From positions 6,316,142 to 6,380,141 of the forward strand of contig NC_085111.1 of NCBI RefSeq assembly GCF_030269925.1: a stretch of DNA of 64,000 bases. The letters run 5' to 3'. The notes below the pieces were generated by a model, which saw only the letters and a list, made by a program, of their open reading frames with translations, ran no database searches and had not been told where the DNA came from. The DNA is from Bombyx mori. Taxonomy: Eukaryota; Arthropoda; Insecta; Lepidoptera; Bombycidae. The translations under genes and the position numbers were made by a program. Of this stretch, positions 12,001 to 22,317 are shown piece by piece (position 1 is the first letter of the stretch; every line of letters starts with the position of its first letter).

Positions 12001-15000
12001 CAAATATCTTCCCTTGGCGGGATTCGAACCCGCGACCCCCTTGTGTAGTGACCATGTCACTTACCACTACACCAGACGGCCGTTAACTGTGTGTTAGTAC
12101 TTATTAACTGTGTGTACAATAAAGAATTACACTATTATATACGTAGTTGTTAATTATAAATGTTAGTCAACAAATTAGATGAAACAGCGTTTTCATAACA
12201 TTGGTGTTTTTCATCAAGTGCTATGAGATATTTTCAAATATATAGCTATTTTTATTAAACTCATCTAAATGGCAACACAAAAAATCTTGATCGAGTTTCT
12301 CCAATATTCTTTTTTTTTTTTTTTATTGCTTCTGTAGGCAGACGAGCATACGGCCCACCTGATGGTGAGTGGTTACCGTCGCCCATGGACTTCAGCAATG
12401 CCAGGGGCCGAGCCAAGCCGCTGCCTACCGCTTAATACTCTCCACAAGCCTCGTTTGAAGAAGGACATGTCATAGCGCTCGGGAAACACCGTGGAGGGGA
12501 GCTCATTCCATAGCCGGATGGTACGTGGCAAAAAAGACCTCTGGAAACGCACTGTGGATGACGGCAGTGGCTCCAGGTAGTATGGATGAACTCTACTCCG
12601 GTGGCGGTTCGTTTCACACAAAGCATTAAAACAAAACTGAGTTGATTTGTTCAAACAGGGAGGTCTGCAAGCCGTCGTTTGGACTGACGTTATTCAAATA
12701 ACGGCAATGTTCGGTGCAATGGCAATTGTCGCTGTAAAAGGTACTATGGATGTTGGCGGTATTGGCGTTGTTTGGCAAAGGAATATGGACAGCGGAAGGA
12801 TCGAAGCTCCCGAGTAAGACAATAGGATTTAAGAAGTAACATTTATGTAATGTTTAGATAGTTTAAGATTTCCCGTGTCGCTTACTGATTATTTACCCTG
12901 AAACAGTTATTAAATAATAAAATATATAAAAAAAATAATAATAATAAATTAAATATACTTTGCATAACAATTTTATTACTTATAATGCAAACTTTACAAT
13001 TATTTTGTTACTATCAGTGAAATATATTTGTTGAGTAAAATCTTCTCTAATGCACTTTAATTACTATGCAGAAGAGTTACAAGATTGATATTTAAAAACG
13101 CGAAAAAAAAAAACAAAAGTTACGATGCAACAAAACACTACAACGCTTAGGCATAATAAAATTTCAGTAATAATCACATTAATGTCATGTTCAAAACGTG
13201 GAAGAAATTTTATTTTTTATTATAAATAATAGATATACGCGCATACGACCCACCGGATGTTCACCGATGCTTATTAACATCCGCAATGCAAATCTAAGCC
13301 GATGTCTACTGATTTCTGTGCACTCTACAATATAAGTTTATCCTTCGTTATTTTATATACTCCCTTTTACAATCAGACAAGGGTAATTTGTAGGGTATCG
13401 TGGGTAGCTTACCAAAACGCGTACTAGGACTAGAGATGTTTAGCATGTACCTATACATATAAAGAAAACTGAGACACTTTTCATGCATTTTCCAGCAAAG
13501 GACGTGCATATTAATAGCTAGGACTTAACTTTGACTACACCGATATGCGAGTTATTTCTTGTGGTCTAATGTTTGATACAAATCGTTTGTATATTGTTAA
13601 GGAATTTTAGTTCGTAAGAAATAACAATTAAGGCTTAAATTGTTAAATTTTTAGTCGAATTTTTGTTTATTTACCCAAGCCTATGAACATCACAGCGAAA
13701 ACGTCCTTTCTTAGTTTGAGATCGTACGGTATTCTATTTACGCCCGTTCTTACTTTTGTATACTTTATGTTTTCTCTTAAGCTTTATGTTGTAAATCTAT
13801 GAAATATTGACTAACCAGATTTTTAATTAAAATTTTGTTGTTGTATTCCATAACAGCTGGGACCCCAATCCCCTAACGCGACATACAATATGGTCTTTAA
13901 TCATGGGAGGGGTCATTTATTGGCTCCAAGCAAATGCTGTTAATCAGACTATGGTACAAAGATACCTCTCTCTGCCTACACTGCGTGGTGCTAAATGGTA
14001 CGTTTTATTTTGGTTACAAATTATACAAAAAATAATAATAGTAATAAAAAAAAATTCACTAATATCTCAATTTGAAATTTAACAGCTTGCAATTAATTTC
14101 AAAAACATTCTTCTTGCTGTTACGAGTATACCAATTTTTTTTTTATTTTTTTTATTGCCGTTGTAGGCAGACGAGCATACGGCCCACCTGATGGTGAGTG
14201 GTTACCGTCGCCCATGGACTTCAGCAATGCCAGGGGCAGAGCCAAGCTGCTGCCTACCGAAAGTAGGTAGGTAGGTAGTAGTATACCTTATGTGGTATAA
14301 TACCCATATATGGGATCGGCGGTCCAACAAAGTTCCTTAAACGCCTTTTACGAGACCTGCGGGAAGATATAGGTCGATCTAATTATAACTCGGAAACCGT
14401 CCGTTTATTAGAATTACAATTTTTTAACCCAAATCTCCAATCCCATTATCAACAATATCGAATTGTGTAATTGCACAGAAAATAAAGTGGATTAAAAGTT
14501 TTTGTTTTTTGTTGCATTTGGTTCGTAGTCTAGCTACGGCATGGTCTAGCACGGCCCACCGTACGTTAAGCAGTAGTAAGTAGGTATAGATAATGTGAAT
14601 GACGTCACCCATTCGAGACATGGGTTGAAGTCTGCCTCACGTTACATAGTTACCTGTAAAAAAATTAACTTCACTGTTTAATAAGTCTCTGATTTTCAAT
14701 TTCTTACAGGGCAGTCTTCTTGTTTTGCATCGGTATATCACTACTGTACTGTTTCTGTCTTTACTGCGGTTTGTTAATCTACGCAAGATTTCACGATTGT
14801 GATCCTCTTCAAACTAAGGTGATTCATTTAAATTTGTAACCTATTAAGATTCTTTAAAGATAAAGATATTCAATTGATTTGGTTCCTTCTAATTTTAATG
14901 CTTTTGTTAGTTTTCATTATAAATAAAAGCTTTCGAGTGATCAATGGCGTAAAGAGACCGTTTACAATGCTAAAACGTGAATAAATTAATTTTTTAGCGC

Positions 15001-18000
15001 GAACAGACAATGATAATTTACTAGCTTTAACATTCCAATCAATTCAAATTTTCTGACAATTATTAGTAATGCGAAAGCACCTTGCGAATATTCTCTGTTT
15101 TTTCTCGAGAACATAGAAACTATTTGTATATGTACATTGCTTGGTATAATAAATGAAATAAAAAAAATTTAATAAAATTTTATTAGTACTTTTTTAACTT
15201 GATTGATTTAGTATTGTCTTGTTCGGAATCATCCCATTGCAAATTGGTTTTCGTGTTTTTATTTAATCTTTTTATACACCCTGTATGTCGAATTCAGATA
15301 AACGGTTCAGTCCAACGTCCTTCATCTAGAAACTTTTTAAGGTTAGGTGGTTACCGGAGCCAATAGACATTAACAAAGTAAATGCCGTTTACCACCTTAA
15401 GAAAAGAGTTCTAAGTCTCAACTTTATAGTTTCCCGACTATAAGTCTCAACTTTATAGTTTCCCGACTACTCCACCCTTCAAACCGAAGCGCATTACTGC
15501 TTTAAGCAGGCATAGACAAGTTGATGGTACCGTGCGGGTTCAAGAAATGCCCTATCGCCAATAGTAATTCTTCTTGTTGTGCAATTTTAGTTGGCGAAGG
15601 CAAAGGATCAGTTATTGCCTTTGTTGGTCATGGACGTTCTTGGTGATATCCCTGGCTTACCAGGAGTGTTTGTTGCTGGCATATTCAGTGCAGCATTGAG
15701 GTAAATCTACCATTCTTGTAAAAATTTCAGAATAACTTCACATTCACGGTTTTTCGTAGCCGATTTAAGAAAAAGTATAATGTTTATTTATTTAGTTTGG
15801 GCTTTAAGATAAACCTTCACATCAGTTTGTTTGTTGGGTTTCCATATTTTATACAATACAATTTAGAGTTTTGCCTCAAGACTCAGGATGAGTGGTGGTA
15901 TACACAATGTGATTTCTATGGCCTCTATTGCGACCCTAAAATTCGACATGGGATGTAATCATGTATAAACCGTACCTTGCTTACACAGATAAAAAAAATC
16001 TTGATAATTTCGGAGTAAATATTATATTTTTCATTTCGTTATATTTTAGTTCTTTGTCGACAAGTCTGAATTCAATGTCTGCTGTGGTATTGGAAGACTT
16101 CTATAAGCCTTTTTATAGCAAGGAACTTTCGGATAGACAAACAGCTTGGCTAATGAGAGGAGTGGTGATACTTCTGGGCGCGTTATGTGTAGGTAAATAG
16201 TGTCCTATTTACTTTAAATCATAGTATTACACTAGTAGATTATTTTACTTTCAACACATTACTATTTAACGGGCTTTTACCACGATTTTCACATTAAAGA
16301 GCTCTGCGATATTTCAGTGCTGTTTTAAGAGCCATGATCATGGGTAGTCCACCCATTAAACAATAATGTGTGCAATGTAGATGAAAAAAATTCAGGGAAA
16401 AGTCACACATGGTCATATAGCGCTAAATTAAGATTCCCTTTACTATGGGAGTCATAGATATAGACACTTATTCTTTTAAATCTGTATATAGGCATATACA
16501 TAGATATTAAGCACCCAGACATTTTTGATGAGTGTTTAAAACTCTTGCAAACAAATTTATCACACGAATGTCTGATCGATGCCGGAATTTGGTCCACATC
16601 CTTCGGCCCAGCAGTTAGGGTTGGAAAGTAGTGCATAAGTCAGATCTTCTGTCAGTAAGGTCTTCTGTATTTAAGCTCCTCATAGTTCATCAGACCATTT
16701 TAAATACCCTTCATTTCGTTCAGATCCCCTCACTATGTGAATGAAGCACCGATATTATCTATATATTTTAATGCACCTTGTTCTATGTATATAATTTGTT
16801 TTCGTTTTTTTCTTCACAGCTCTAGTTTTCATTGTCGAAAAAATGGGGACAATATTACAGCTCACAATGACTCTAGAATCAATGACAATGGGCCCACAGC
16901 TTGGGGTTTTTACTATGGGAATACTGATGCCATGGGTCGATGCTACGGTATTGGGTTTTTTGTTGCAAATATAAGTTCGAATTTTATTGTTAGTTAATAG
17001 TTATTAGACTAATGTACTTATTTAAGATTTAAATAGATCAACATTAGATTAAGCTAATTTAGAAAATTTTCTATTTTTCTTGATAATTAATGATGATAAT
17101 TAGATGTAAAATGTTTATTTATGAAAAATTATGAATCTCTTTAAAGTTATTAAGACGATGTTACGACCCGCTTATGTCATATGTCGCAGAACCGATAACC
17201 GTTGGGGTAGACGTGTTCTGGAGTGGAGACCGCGAACCGGCAAACGTAGTGTAGGACGCCCTCCTGCTAGATAGAGCGACGACCTGTGCAAGGCAGCTGG
17301 CAGTAACTGGATGCGTAGAACCGAAGATCGGGTTCAGTGGCGAGATTTGGGGGAGGCCTATGTCCAGCAGTGGACTGCCGCAGGCTGATGATGATGATGA
17401 TGATGGCGACCCGTTTGTTATTAATTGGCTACTGAATTCTATTTTACTTTTACTTTTAATTCTATTACCGGTCTCAATGAAACAAAGGAAAGGCGAACTG
17501 ATAGGTATTTGTCATGTGGGTAGACATGAAAATACAGATAGGAACAAAAAATACAAAAGCATCGAATCCGAGTCATGCCATTTGAGTAGCAATTATAATA
17601 ACTAAGTCAACGAGGTGAACAAAGTCTGCCTATTTCCACAATACTATTTCCAGTCGACAAATTGTTGGTAAAATTGGAGGATTTGGTGACGGTTCCGATG
17701 AAATCATGTGAATTAAAATTACAGGGGGCCCTGGTAGGTGGAGTCAGTGGACTCATGATAATGTCATGGTGGTGTCTCACAGCACAGCTATCGATCGCTC
17801 GTGGAGAAATAACACATGCTCATAAACCTTTAACTACCCTCGGATGTCATTATAACTACACAGTATTGGAAACAGTCGCTGTAAATGTTGGCTTGGGGTA
17901 AATATGAATTCTTGAATTTTTATTGCAATAGTAGGGGTCGAAGCTTGTAATGAGCTTCCGCACAGCAAAAAGCACAGTGCAGACACTACCTACCGTAAAA

Positions 18001-20180
18001 TCCTCTGCGGCTAAAACACAAGGTTTTAAAGTCGTCGTGGCTTAATAGTCTAGTCGACAAGTTGAAAATGGTACAAAATAGAGATACTGCTCTTAAAATT
18101 ATGTGCGATAGCTCATTGGATCCGGAATAACGCATAGAAAAATGTGCTAAAAGCGTGTATTAGCACATAAAAAATCGCAAAAGTTATAAACAATTAAAGA
18201 TGAAAAAAAAATAGCATTTCGTTTTTTGCCAATATTATTACTTGAACAAAAACTTAAAAATCCAAGTAATGTTATTAAAGTAAAAAAAATGTTATAAACA
18301 AAGTATACATATTTTTTTAACTTTTATGGCACGATCTTGTTAAGTACGTATGTAAGAAAGGCTCTACGAAGCGAAAATTTTTTACGACCATTATTTAAAC
18401 ATTTTTTATCACTTACAATTAAGACGGTAGTTCGACAAAATTTTGTTAGTTAACAATTGTTTAACTTGTTGAAAAATTAACTTTAAGTAAAATTTCCAAC
18501 TGGAATAAATTATTTACAGTGTTCAGAACACACCATATTTTTTTGAAATTAAAAAAAAATATATTCAATACCTTAAATAAATTAATTAAGGTACCGTACT
18601 CGCTTTTGACGCCACGCGCGCACCCTAAAAATGTCGCGCGCGGACCTATTTTCAGCGTTAAATTAAAATTATAAATAATGGAGATAGATTTCCGAGAGTT
18701 ATGAATTTTTTATTGGAAATTTCCTCCTCTTTCAGAACCTTTTTTTTTTAATTTCTTAAATATGAATAGTTCAAGAATGTTTGGCAAAAAACGAAATGCT
18801 ATTTTTTTTTTCATCTTTAATTGTTTATAACTTTTGCAATTTTTTATGTGCTAATACCCGCTTTTAGCATCTTTTTCTAGGCGTCATTCCGGATGCAATG
18901 AGCTATCGCACATAATTTTAAGAGCAGTATCTCTATTTTGTACTATTTTCAACTGTTCGACTAGACTATAAAGGGTAAGACGTCTCGCTCGACAGAATGC
19001 ACCGGTGTTCGAATCTCGCAGGCGGGTACAAATTTTTCTAATGAAATACGTATTTAAAAATTGTTCACGATTGACTTCCACGGTGAAGGTATAGAAGAAT
19101 CCCGTAATATAATACAATACAATACATATTCCTCAGAATCTGCAAAAAATCCTTTAAGAACTCTAAGACATGCTCAGGAAAGCAAAACTGAGAGTGGCGG
19201 TAGGATTCCCACTGGGCCTTTGGCCGGTCATTGTCATCTGTGGGCTGATAGATAGATAATGGTTAGGGAATATCGCAAGGTCTACGATGATTCTTTAATA
19301 TTTTAACGCAAGCTAAGGAAAATCCATAGCGTAATGTTCTCGGACCGAGATGTAGTTGATTTTTTATCAAAACATTTTAGCGAACAAGTAAATCCTGTGC
19401 TTCGAGTTTCCTACATGTGGTATACTCTAGCTGGGGCAGTTGTCACGATGTGTGTCGGAGCCGCTGTGTCCCGAGTCAATAGAGCACGTGGGAAGCCTCA
19501 TTTACCACCGGCTCCAAACCTGCTCGCTCCACAAATAAGAAGACTTCATAAGGAGCCTCCGCACCCTACTGAAGATCCATTCATCCAAGCATATGGAAAT
19601 AGCAAGGTATATTAAGTACTCGTACAATTTAACTATCATATATCGTCTTGTCGCGTTAAAACTTTATAATCTCAAAAGTTACTAATTTTACAGGAAAGTG
19701 TTTTAAAGGTTTAACATGTGATATTTTTAATATTAATCATCTTTGCAACATTATTTTTTTTTTTTTTACCAGTTACATTATCTGTCTTTTAAAGTAAGAT
19801 AAAATTATGTATTAATTTTGTTAATAATAGTAATAACATAGGTAAGCTAAAAAAAAAACTAAAACTAAATTACGCTCTTTTGACAGTATTTATTAGAAAA
19901 ATACTGGTGATATCAAATGATTCCATATTAACTCAATTTCGAATATTTTTGGAAATTGTACACTTTTAATGCGAAAAGACGATATGTAACGCAAGATGTA
20001 GGATTTTGAAGTATAATGAAATGCTTAGTTAATAGGTTGCTGTCTTATAAGTTGAACAGTAAAATCTGGAATATCTAATTTATTACTACTACTACACTAT
20101 TCTATTTTCAGGAAACCTGTCTCATTAACACTACCTCAATCAACATGAAGGCTATCAAAGAAACTGCAGAGAACCGTTGA
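9038..20180 (+). CDS. SLC5-family Na+-coupled solute transporter, copy 1
   Basis: Coding exons are 9038-9249, 10511-10670, 11229-11294, 11616-11667, 11743-11810, 12659-12813, 13857-13997, 14710-14818, 15591-15700, 16050-16192, 16820-16947, 17725-17897, 19381-19606 and 20112-20180. They total 1812 nt, 603 residues. The protein has the SLC5 signature: [48 protein letters not shown] and [15 protein letters not shown]. It is predicted to be a multi-pass plasma-membrane symporter. Closest by eye are sodium-coupled monocarboxylate and multivitamin transporters; the substrate cannot be told. The start is the ATG at 9038, aligned to copy 2; an upstream in-frame ATG lies at 8915. The exon 1 donor is unusual (AAG|GTTCGA). 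Introns hold Bm1, RTE, LINE and foldback elements. Confidence 0.9.
9963..10390 (+). repeat. Bm1 SINE, full length
   Basis: The head GAAGTCGTCATGGCCTAAAG carries Pol III box A/B-like sequences. It is followed by CACGGTGAAGGAATAACATC, the GGTAGGACCTCTTGTGA block and a TAAGCAATAAAAAAAA tail. It lies in intron 1 of SLC5 copy 1. Confidence 0.93.
10780..10990 (+). repeat. LINE 3' UTR fragment (jockey-related family)
   Basis: The fragment contains TAGATTCTGCGAAGCACTGC, GTGAGCTCACCTAC and a CCTCTCAAGGCTATCAGC segment with an A-rich end. The same block recurs at 21430-21692, 37368-37480 and 50190-50402, and reversed at 53912-54010 and 58610-58710. It resembles the 3' UTR of the intact LINE at 42102-47260. 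Confidence 0.75.
11348..11553 (-). repeat. LINE-B fragment, RT C-terminus and 3' tail
   Basis: The minus strand encodes the end of a reverse transcriptase [18 protein letters not shown] and [17 protein letters not shown]. The LINE tail that reads TAGGCAGACGAGCATACGGC on the plus strand follows. It is 5'-truncated and sits in intron 3 of SLC5 copy 1. I label this family LINE-B; it is probably BMC1-like, which is an inference. Confidence 0.82.
11823..12085 (-). repeat. Lepidopteran tRNA-derived SINE (second family)
   Basis: The minus strand starts with a tRNA-like head: A box TGGTGTAGTGGTA and B box GGTTCGAATCC in a perfect 5-bp T stem. The body contains TTTCCGTTATCTGGTACC and GCACGGGACCAGTTAACG, and the tail is a TTTATATTTA repeat. 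It starts about 12 bp past the donor of exon 5 of SLC5 copy 1. It differs from Bm1 throughout. Confidence 0.82.
12308..12605 (-). repeat. LINE-B fragment next to exon 6 acceptor
   Basis: The minus strand encodes [31 protein letters not shown] and [20 protein letters not shown], then the LINE-B tail and a poly(A), seen as T-run 12309-12324. The native intron left before the exon 6 acceptor is only about 50 bp. Confidence 0.85.
12820..13856. other. Intron 6 of SLC5 copy 1; no feature recognised
   Basis: This is AT-rich intron sequence with an ATA-rich run near 12918-12950. I saw no SINE, LINE or terminal inverted repeat that I can name. Confidence 0.45.
14135..14262 (-). repeat. Short LINE-B tail unit
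   Basis: Read on the plus strand, a T-run is followed by TAGGCAGACGAGCATACGGC, GTGGTTACCGTCGCCCATGG and AGCTGCTGCCTACCG, then unrelated AGGTAGGTAGGTAG. It stops at the same base as the copies at 31880 and 48693. Confidence 0.8.
15345..15570 (-). repeat. Degenerate Bm1 SINE with internal 28-bp duplication
   Basis: The minus strand keeps scattered Bm1 body motifs (GCGCATTACTGC and the TTCAAACCG block seen on plus). Within it TAAGTCTCAACTTTATAGTT occurs twice head to tail at about 15411-15470. The copy is old and diverged. Confidence 0.65.
16465..16640 (-). repeat. Diverged tRNA-derived SINE
   Basis: The sequence CACACGAATGTCTGATCGAT followed by GGCCCAGCAGTTAGGG parallels the better preserved minus-strand SINE at 56400-56625. 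It is decayed; the boundaries are approximate. Confidence 0.5.
17150..17405 (+). repeat. RTE-clade LINE 3' end
   Basis: The plus strand encodes the C-terminal end of an RTE-type ORF, with [12 protein letters not shown] and [18 protein letters not shown] and an internal stop. A short (GAT)n 3' tail follows at 17387-17404. These tails are typical of RTE LINEs. It lies in intron 11 of SLC5 copy 1. Confidence 0.8.
18029..18045 (+). repeat. Head of a SINE split by the foldback element
   Basis: GTCGTCGTGGCTTAA is the first part of the Bm1-type tRNA head. The remainder resumes at 18969 after the inserted foldback element. Confidence 0.75.
18046..18968. mobile_element. Foldback element with about 190-bp inverted arms
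   Basis: The left arm is 18046-18235 and the right arm about 18780-18968. They are near-complementary throughout, for example TAGTCTAGTCGA/TCGACTAGACTA, AAAATAGAGATACTGCTCTT and GCGATAGCTCAT. The middle of about 545 bp is AT-rich and has no transposase ORF. It is inserted in a SINE head, duplicating TAA (or TA). A 3-bp TWA duplication would fit PIF/Harbinger, but the termini are not diagnostic. Family not recognised. Confidence 0.85.
18969..19255 (+). repeat. SINE with Bm1-like head and a different tail
   Basis: The sequence continues the tRNA head (AAGGGTAAGACGTC, GTGTTCGAATCTCGCAGGCG) and the CACGGTGAAGG joint. It then diverges from Bm1 into CAATACATATTCCTCAGAAT, CTAAGACATGCTCAGGAAAG and GGCCGGTCATTGTCATC, and ends in a TGATAGATAGATAATGG tail. 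A sister copy lies at 20957-21336. Confidence 0.82.
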
Positions 20181-20225
20181 TATGTTTTTTCTAATGTTTA
20201 TTACTAAATTATGCTTTTTCTCACA

Positions 20226-20231
20226 AATAAA
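20226..20231 (+). terminator. poly(A) signal of SLC5 copy 1
   Basis: AATAAA lies 46 bp past the TGA stop codon at 20178-20180, a plausible 3'-end signal. Confidence 0.55.
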
Positions 20232-20956
20232 ATATGTTTATTTTGTTTCTTATGTAATAAATTCGTGTTTGACGGTACGAACGGATAATTATTTAATTTA
20301 ATTTAAAAACAAATAATGTAAACTAGAGGTCCCGCAGTAGTCGAAATTCGACTATAATTAATTGGAATTGTAAGTTTGTACAGTATTATGATTGTATTTT
20401 ATACTTCTATAATCACAAATTTCGCCAAAACTACACTATAAAAAATATTAACAAAGCAAACCATATTCTATTCTCAATTTGACAATAGACGTCAAGAACA
20501 AAAGTTTGACAATAAATAGTACCTATGCATGCGTGTGTGCATCAAATACATGGTATGTAGTGTGTGTAATGTTTTGTCTGTGGATTTAATGTATCTTTTA
20601 TTCCTTTTTTTTAATAAAATATTAGCATTGTGCACTTCTTCTCTATATTCTCTATAAGTGTGGAAAATTTCATACTCCTCCGTCTGCGCAATTTTCTTAA
20701 AAAGGGATACAAAGTTTTTGCTTCACGTATTAATATATACAAATCACAGTTGGTTGTGGCTTCCGCATCAAATAAAAATTTTTATACGTGATAACAACGT
20801 CTTATTGACGATGAACACCGGTTGCGCGCAGGAAAAGTGCAACGTTCCTCCTGAGTTTGAGCATGCAAGCGAGAGTGCGGAACAAGCGATATAGAGGCAC
20901 GATCGGCCCAAGTGTTAATTTATCAAAAAAAAAAAAAACTTTGCAATTAGTTAAGT

Positions 20957-21336
20957 TTTGAAGTCGTCGTGGCCTAAAGAATAAGACGTCCGGTGCATTC
21001 GTATTTAGCGATGCAACGGTGTTTGAATCCCGTAGACGGGTACTAATTTTTACTAATGAAATACGTATTTAACAATTGTTCACGATTGACTTTCGACGTT
21101 GAAGAAATAACATCCTGTAATTTAATACTATACAATACATATTCCTCTGAATCTACAAAAAATCCTTTAAAAGCTCTAAGACATGCCCAGGAAAGTAAAA
21201 ATGAGAGTGGTGCCATGGCGGTAGGCTTCCCACTGGGCCCTGAAACCCCTGTTAAAAGTCAAGAAAGAAATTAGATGTATGCATACAGCGCATGGCCGGT
21301 CATTGTCATCCTTGGGCTGATAGATAGATAATGGTC
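20957..21336 (+). repeat. SINE with Bm1-like head and a different tail, copy 2
   Basis: The head GAAGTCGTCGTGGCCTAAAG and GAATCCCGTAGACGGGT are followed by ACAATACATATTCCTCTGAA, GACATGCCCAGGAAAG, CTTCCCACTGGGCCCTG and the TGATAGATAGATAATGG tail. It shares the tail, not the Bm1 body, with 18969-19255. Confidence 0.82.
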
Positions 21337-21351
21337 AGGAAACACGACGGA

Positions 21352-21425
21352 TCGTGAACACGATTGACTTCCACGGTGAAGGAATAACGTCCGTGTAATA
21401 AAAATCAAATCCGCAAAAAAAAAAA
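21352..21425 (+). repeat. Bm1 SINE fragment (middle)
   Basis: ACGATTGACTTCCACGGTGA and AATAAAAATCAAATCCGC are Bm1 joint sequences. The copy ends at an A-run and has no GGTAGGACC block. Confidence 0.7.
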
Positions 21426-21429
21426 ATCT

Positions 21430-21692
21430 ACTTACCTTTTTTCTTTCTACCTTGCGACGAAGGGCTTAACGAGTAAATTAACCCATAGACACAGCCCACT
21501 GAGTTTCTCGCCGGATCTTCTCAGTGAATCGCGTTTCCGATCCTGTGGTAGATTCTGCGAAGCACGGCTCTTGCTAGGGTTCATGTTAGCAACGTCGTCA
21601 GGTTTGAGCCCCGTGAGCTCACCTACTAATTAAGGTTAGGCTGAAATAGCCTTTCAAGGCTATCAGCTTAGGCAGAAAAAAAAGCTACGATA
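21430..21692 (+). repeat. LINE 3' UTR fragment (jockey-related family)
   Basis: The fragment contains TGAGTTTCTCGCCGGATCTT, TAGATTCTGCGAAGCACGGC, AACGTCGTCAGGTTTGAGCC and CAAGGCTATCAGCTTAGG, ending in an A-run. It is a fuller version of the block at 10780-10990. Confidence 0.8.
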
Positions 21693-21699
21693 TAATCAT

Positions 21700-22317
21700 A
21701 AAATAAATATTAATAGCCAATCGCTAAATTTTAACTGAAATCAATTTGCCTGTACATCGGTACTCGAGGGTCAATTAGGAATGTATCTATGGATAGTTTG
21801 GTAGAATTATCACTTAGGAATACTACAGTGATCGTGAGCGAAGTTATTTACTACTTTCTGGATTACTTTAAATTGTCCGATTAATTTTAATTTTTAAATG
21901 TGTTATGGTAAATAATATACATGTCACCTTCCCAATAACTATTTAAATGCTTGTACTGATGTTCCTAACGCTAAGGTTACAACGGTTATTTTTGATTTGA
22001 ATCGGATGTCGTCGATTTGTAGACGAAAATAGCATCAGTAAAGTATGCGTGGGGTGTTAATTGAAAAATTGCTTTCAAGACGTACCTACCAGTATTCATA
22101 CCGTAAACGTAATATTCTTGATCAATCATAGCATGGCAGTACTCAAAGTTGTGCGTATAAAGTATTATAAAATGAAAACTTTCATTCCTCTGACGGCATG
22201 TCTATTAATTTATTTTGAAAAACTGCTGATGCATACTTAAATAGCATATTCATTATTTGAAACGTGGTTGGTCAATTCAATTGAGGGTTTAAATTCGTAT
22301 TATTTCTTGGGACTGAA
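21700..22317. other. 5' flank of SLC5 copy 2
   Basis: This is AT-rich sequence between a LINE fragment and the SLC5 copy 2 start codon. I see no clear TATA box at a defined distance and no repeat family. Confidence 0.4.

Noticed and set aside
12010..12085. A possible tRNA gene on the minus strand (A box, B box, perfect T stem)
   Set aside because: The acceptor arms do not pair, and the sequence continues into a SINE body with an A/T-rich tail, so it is a tRNA-derived SINE head.
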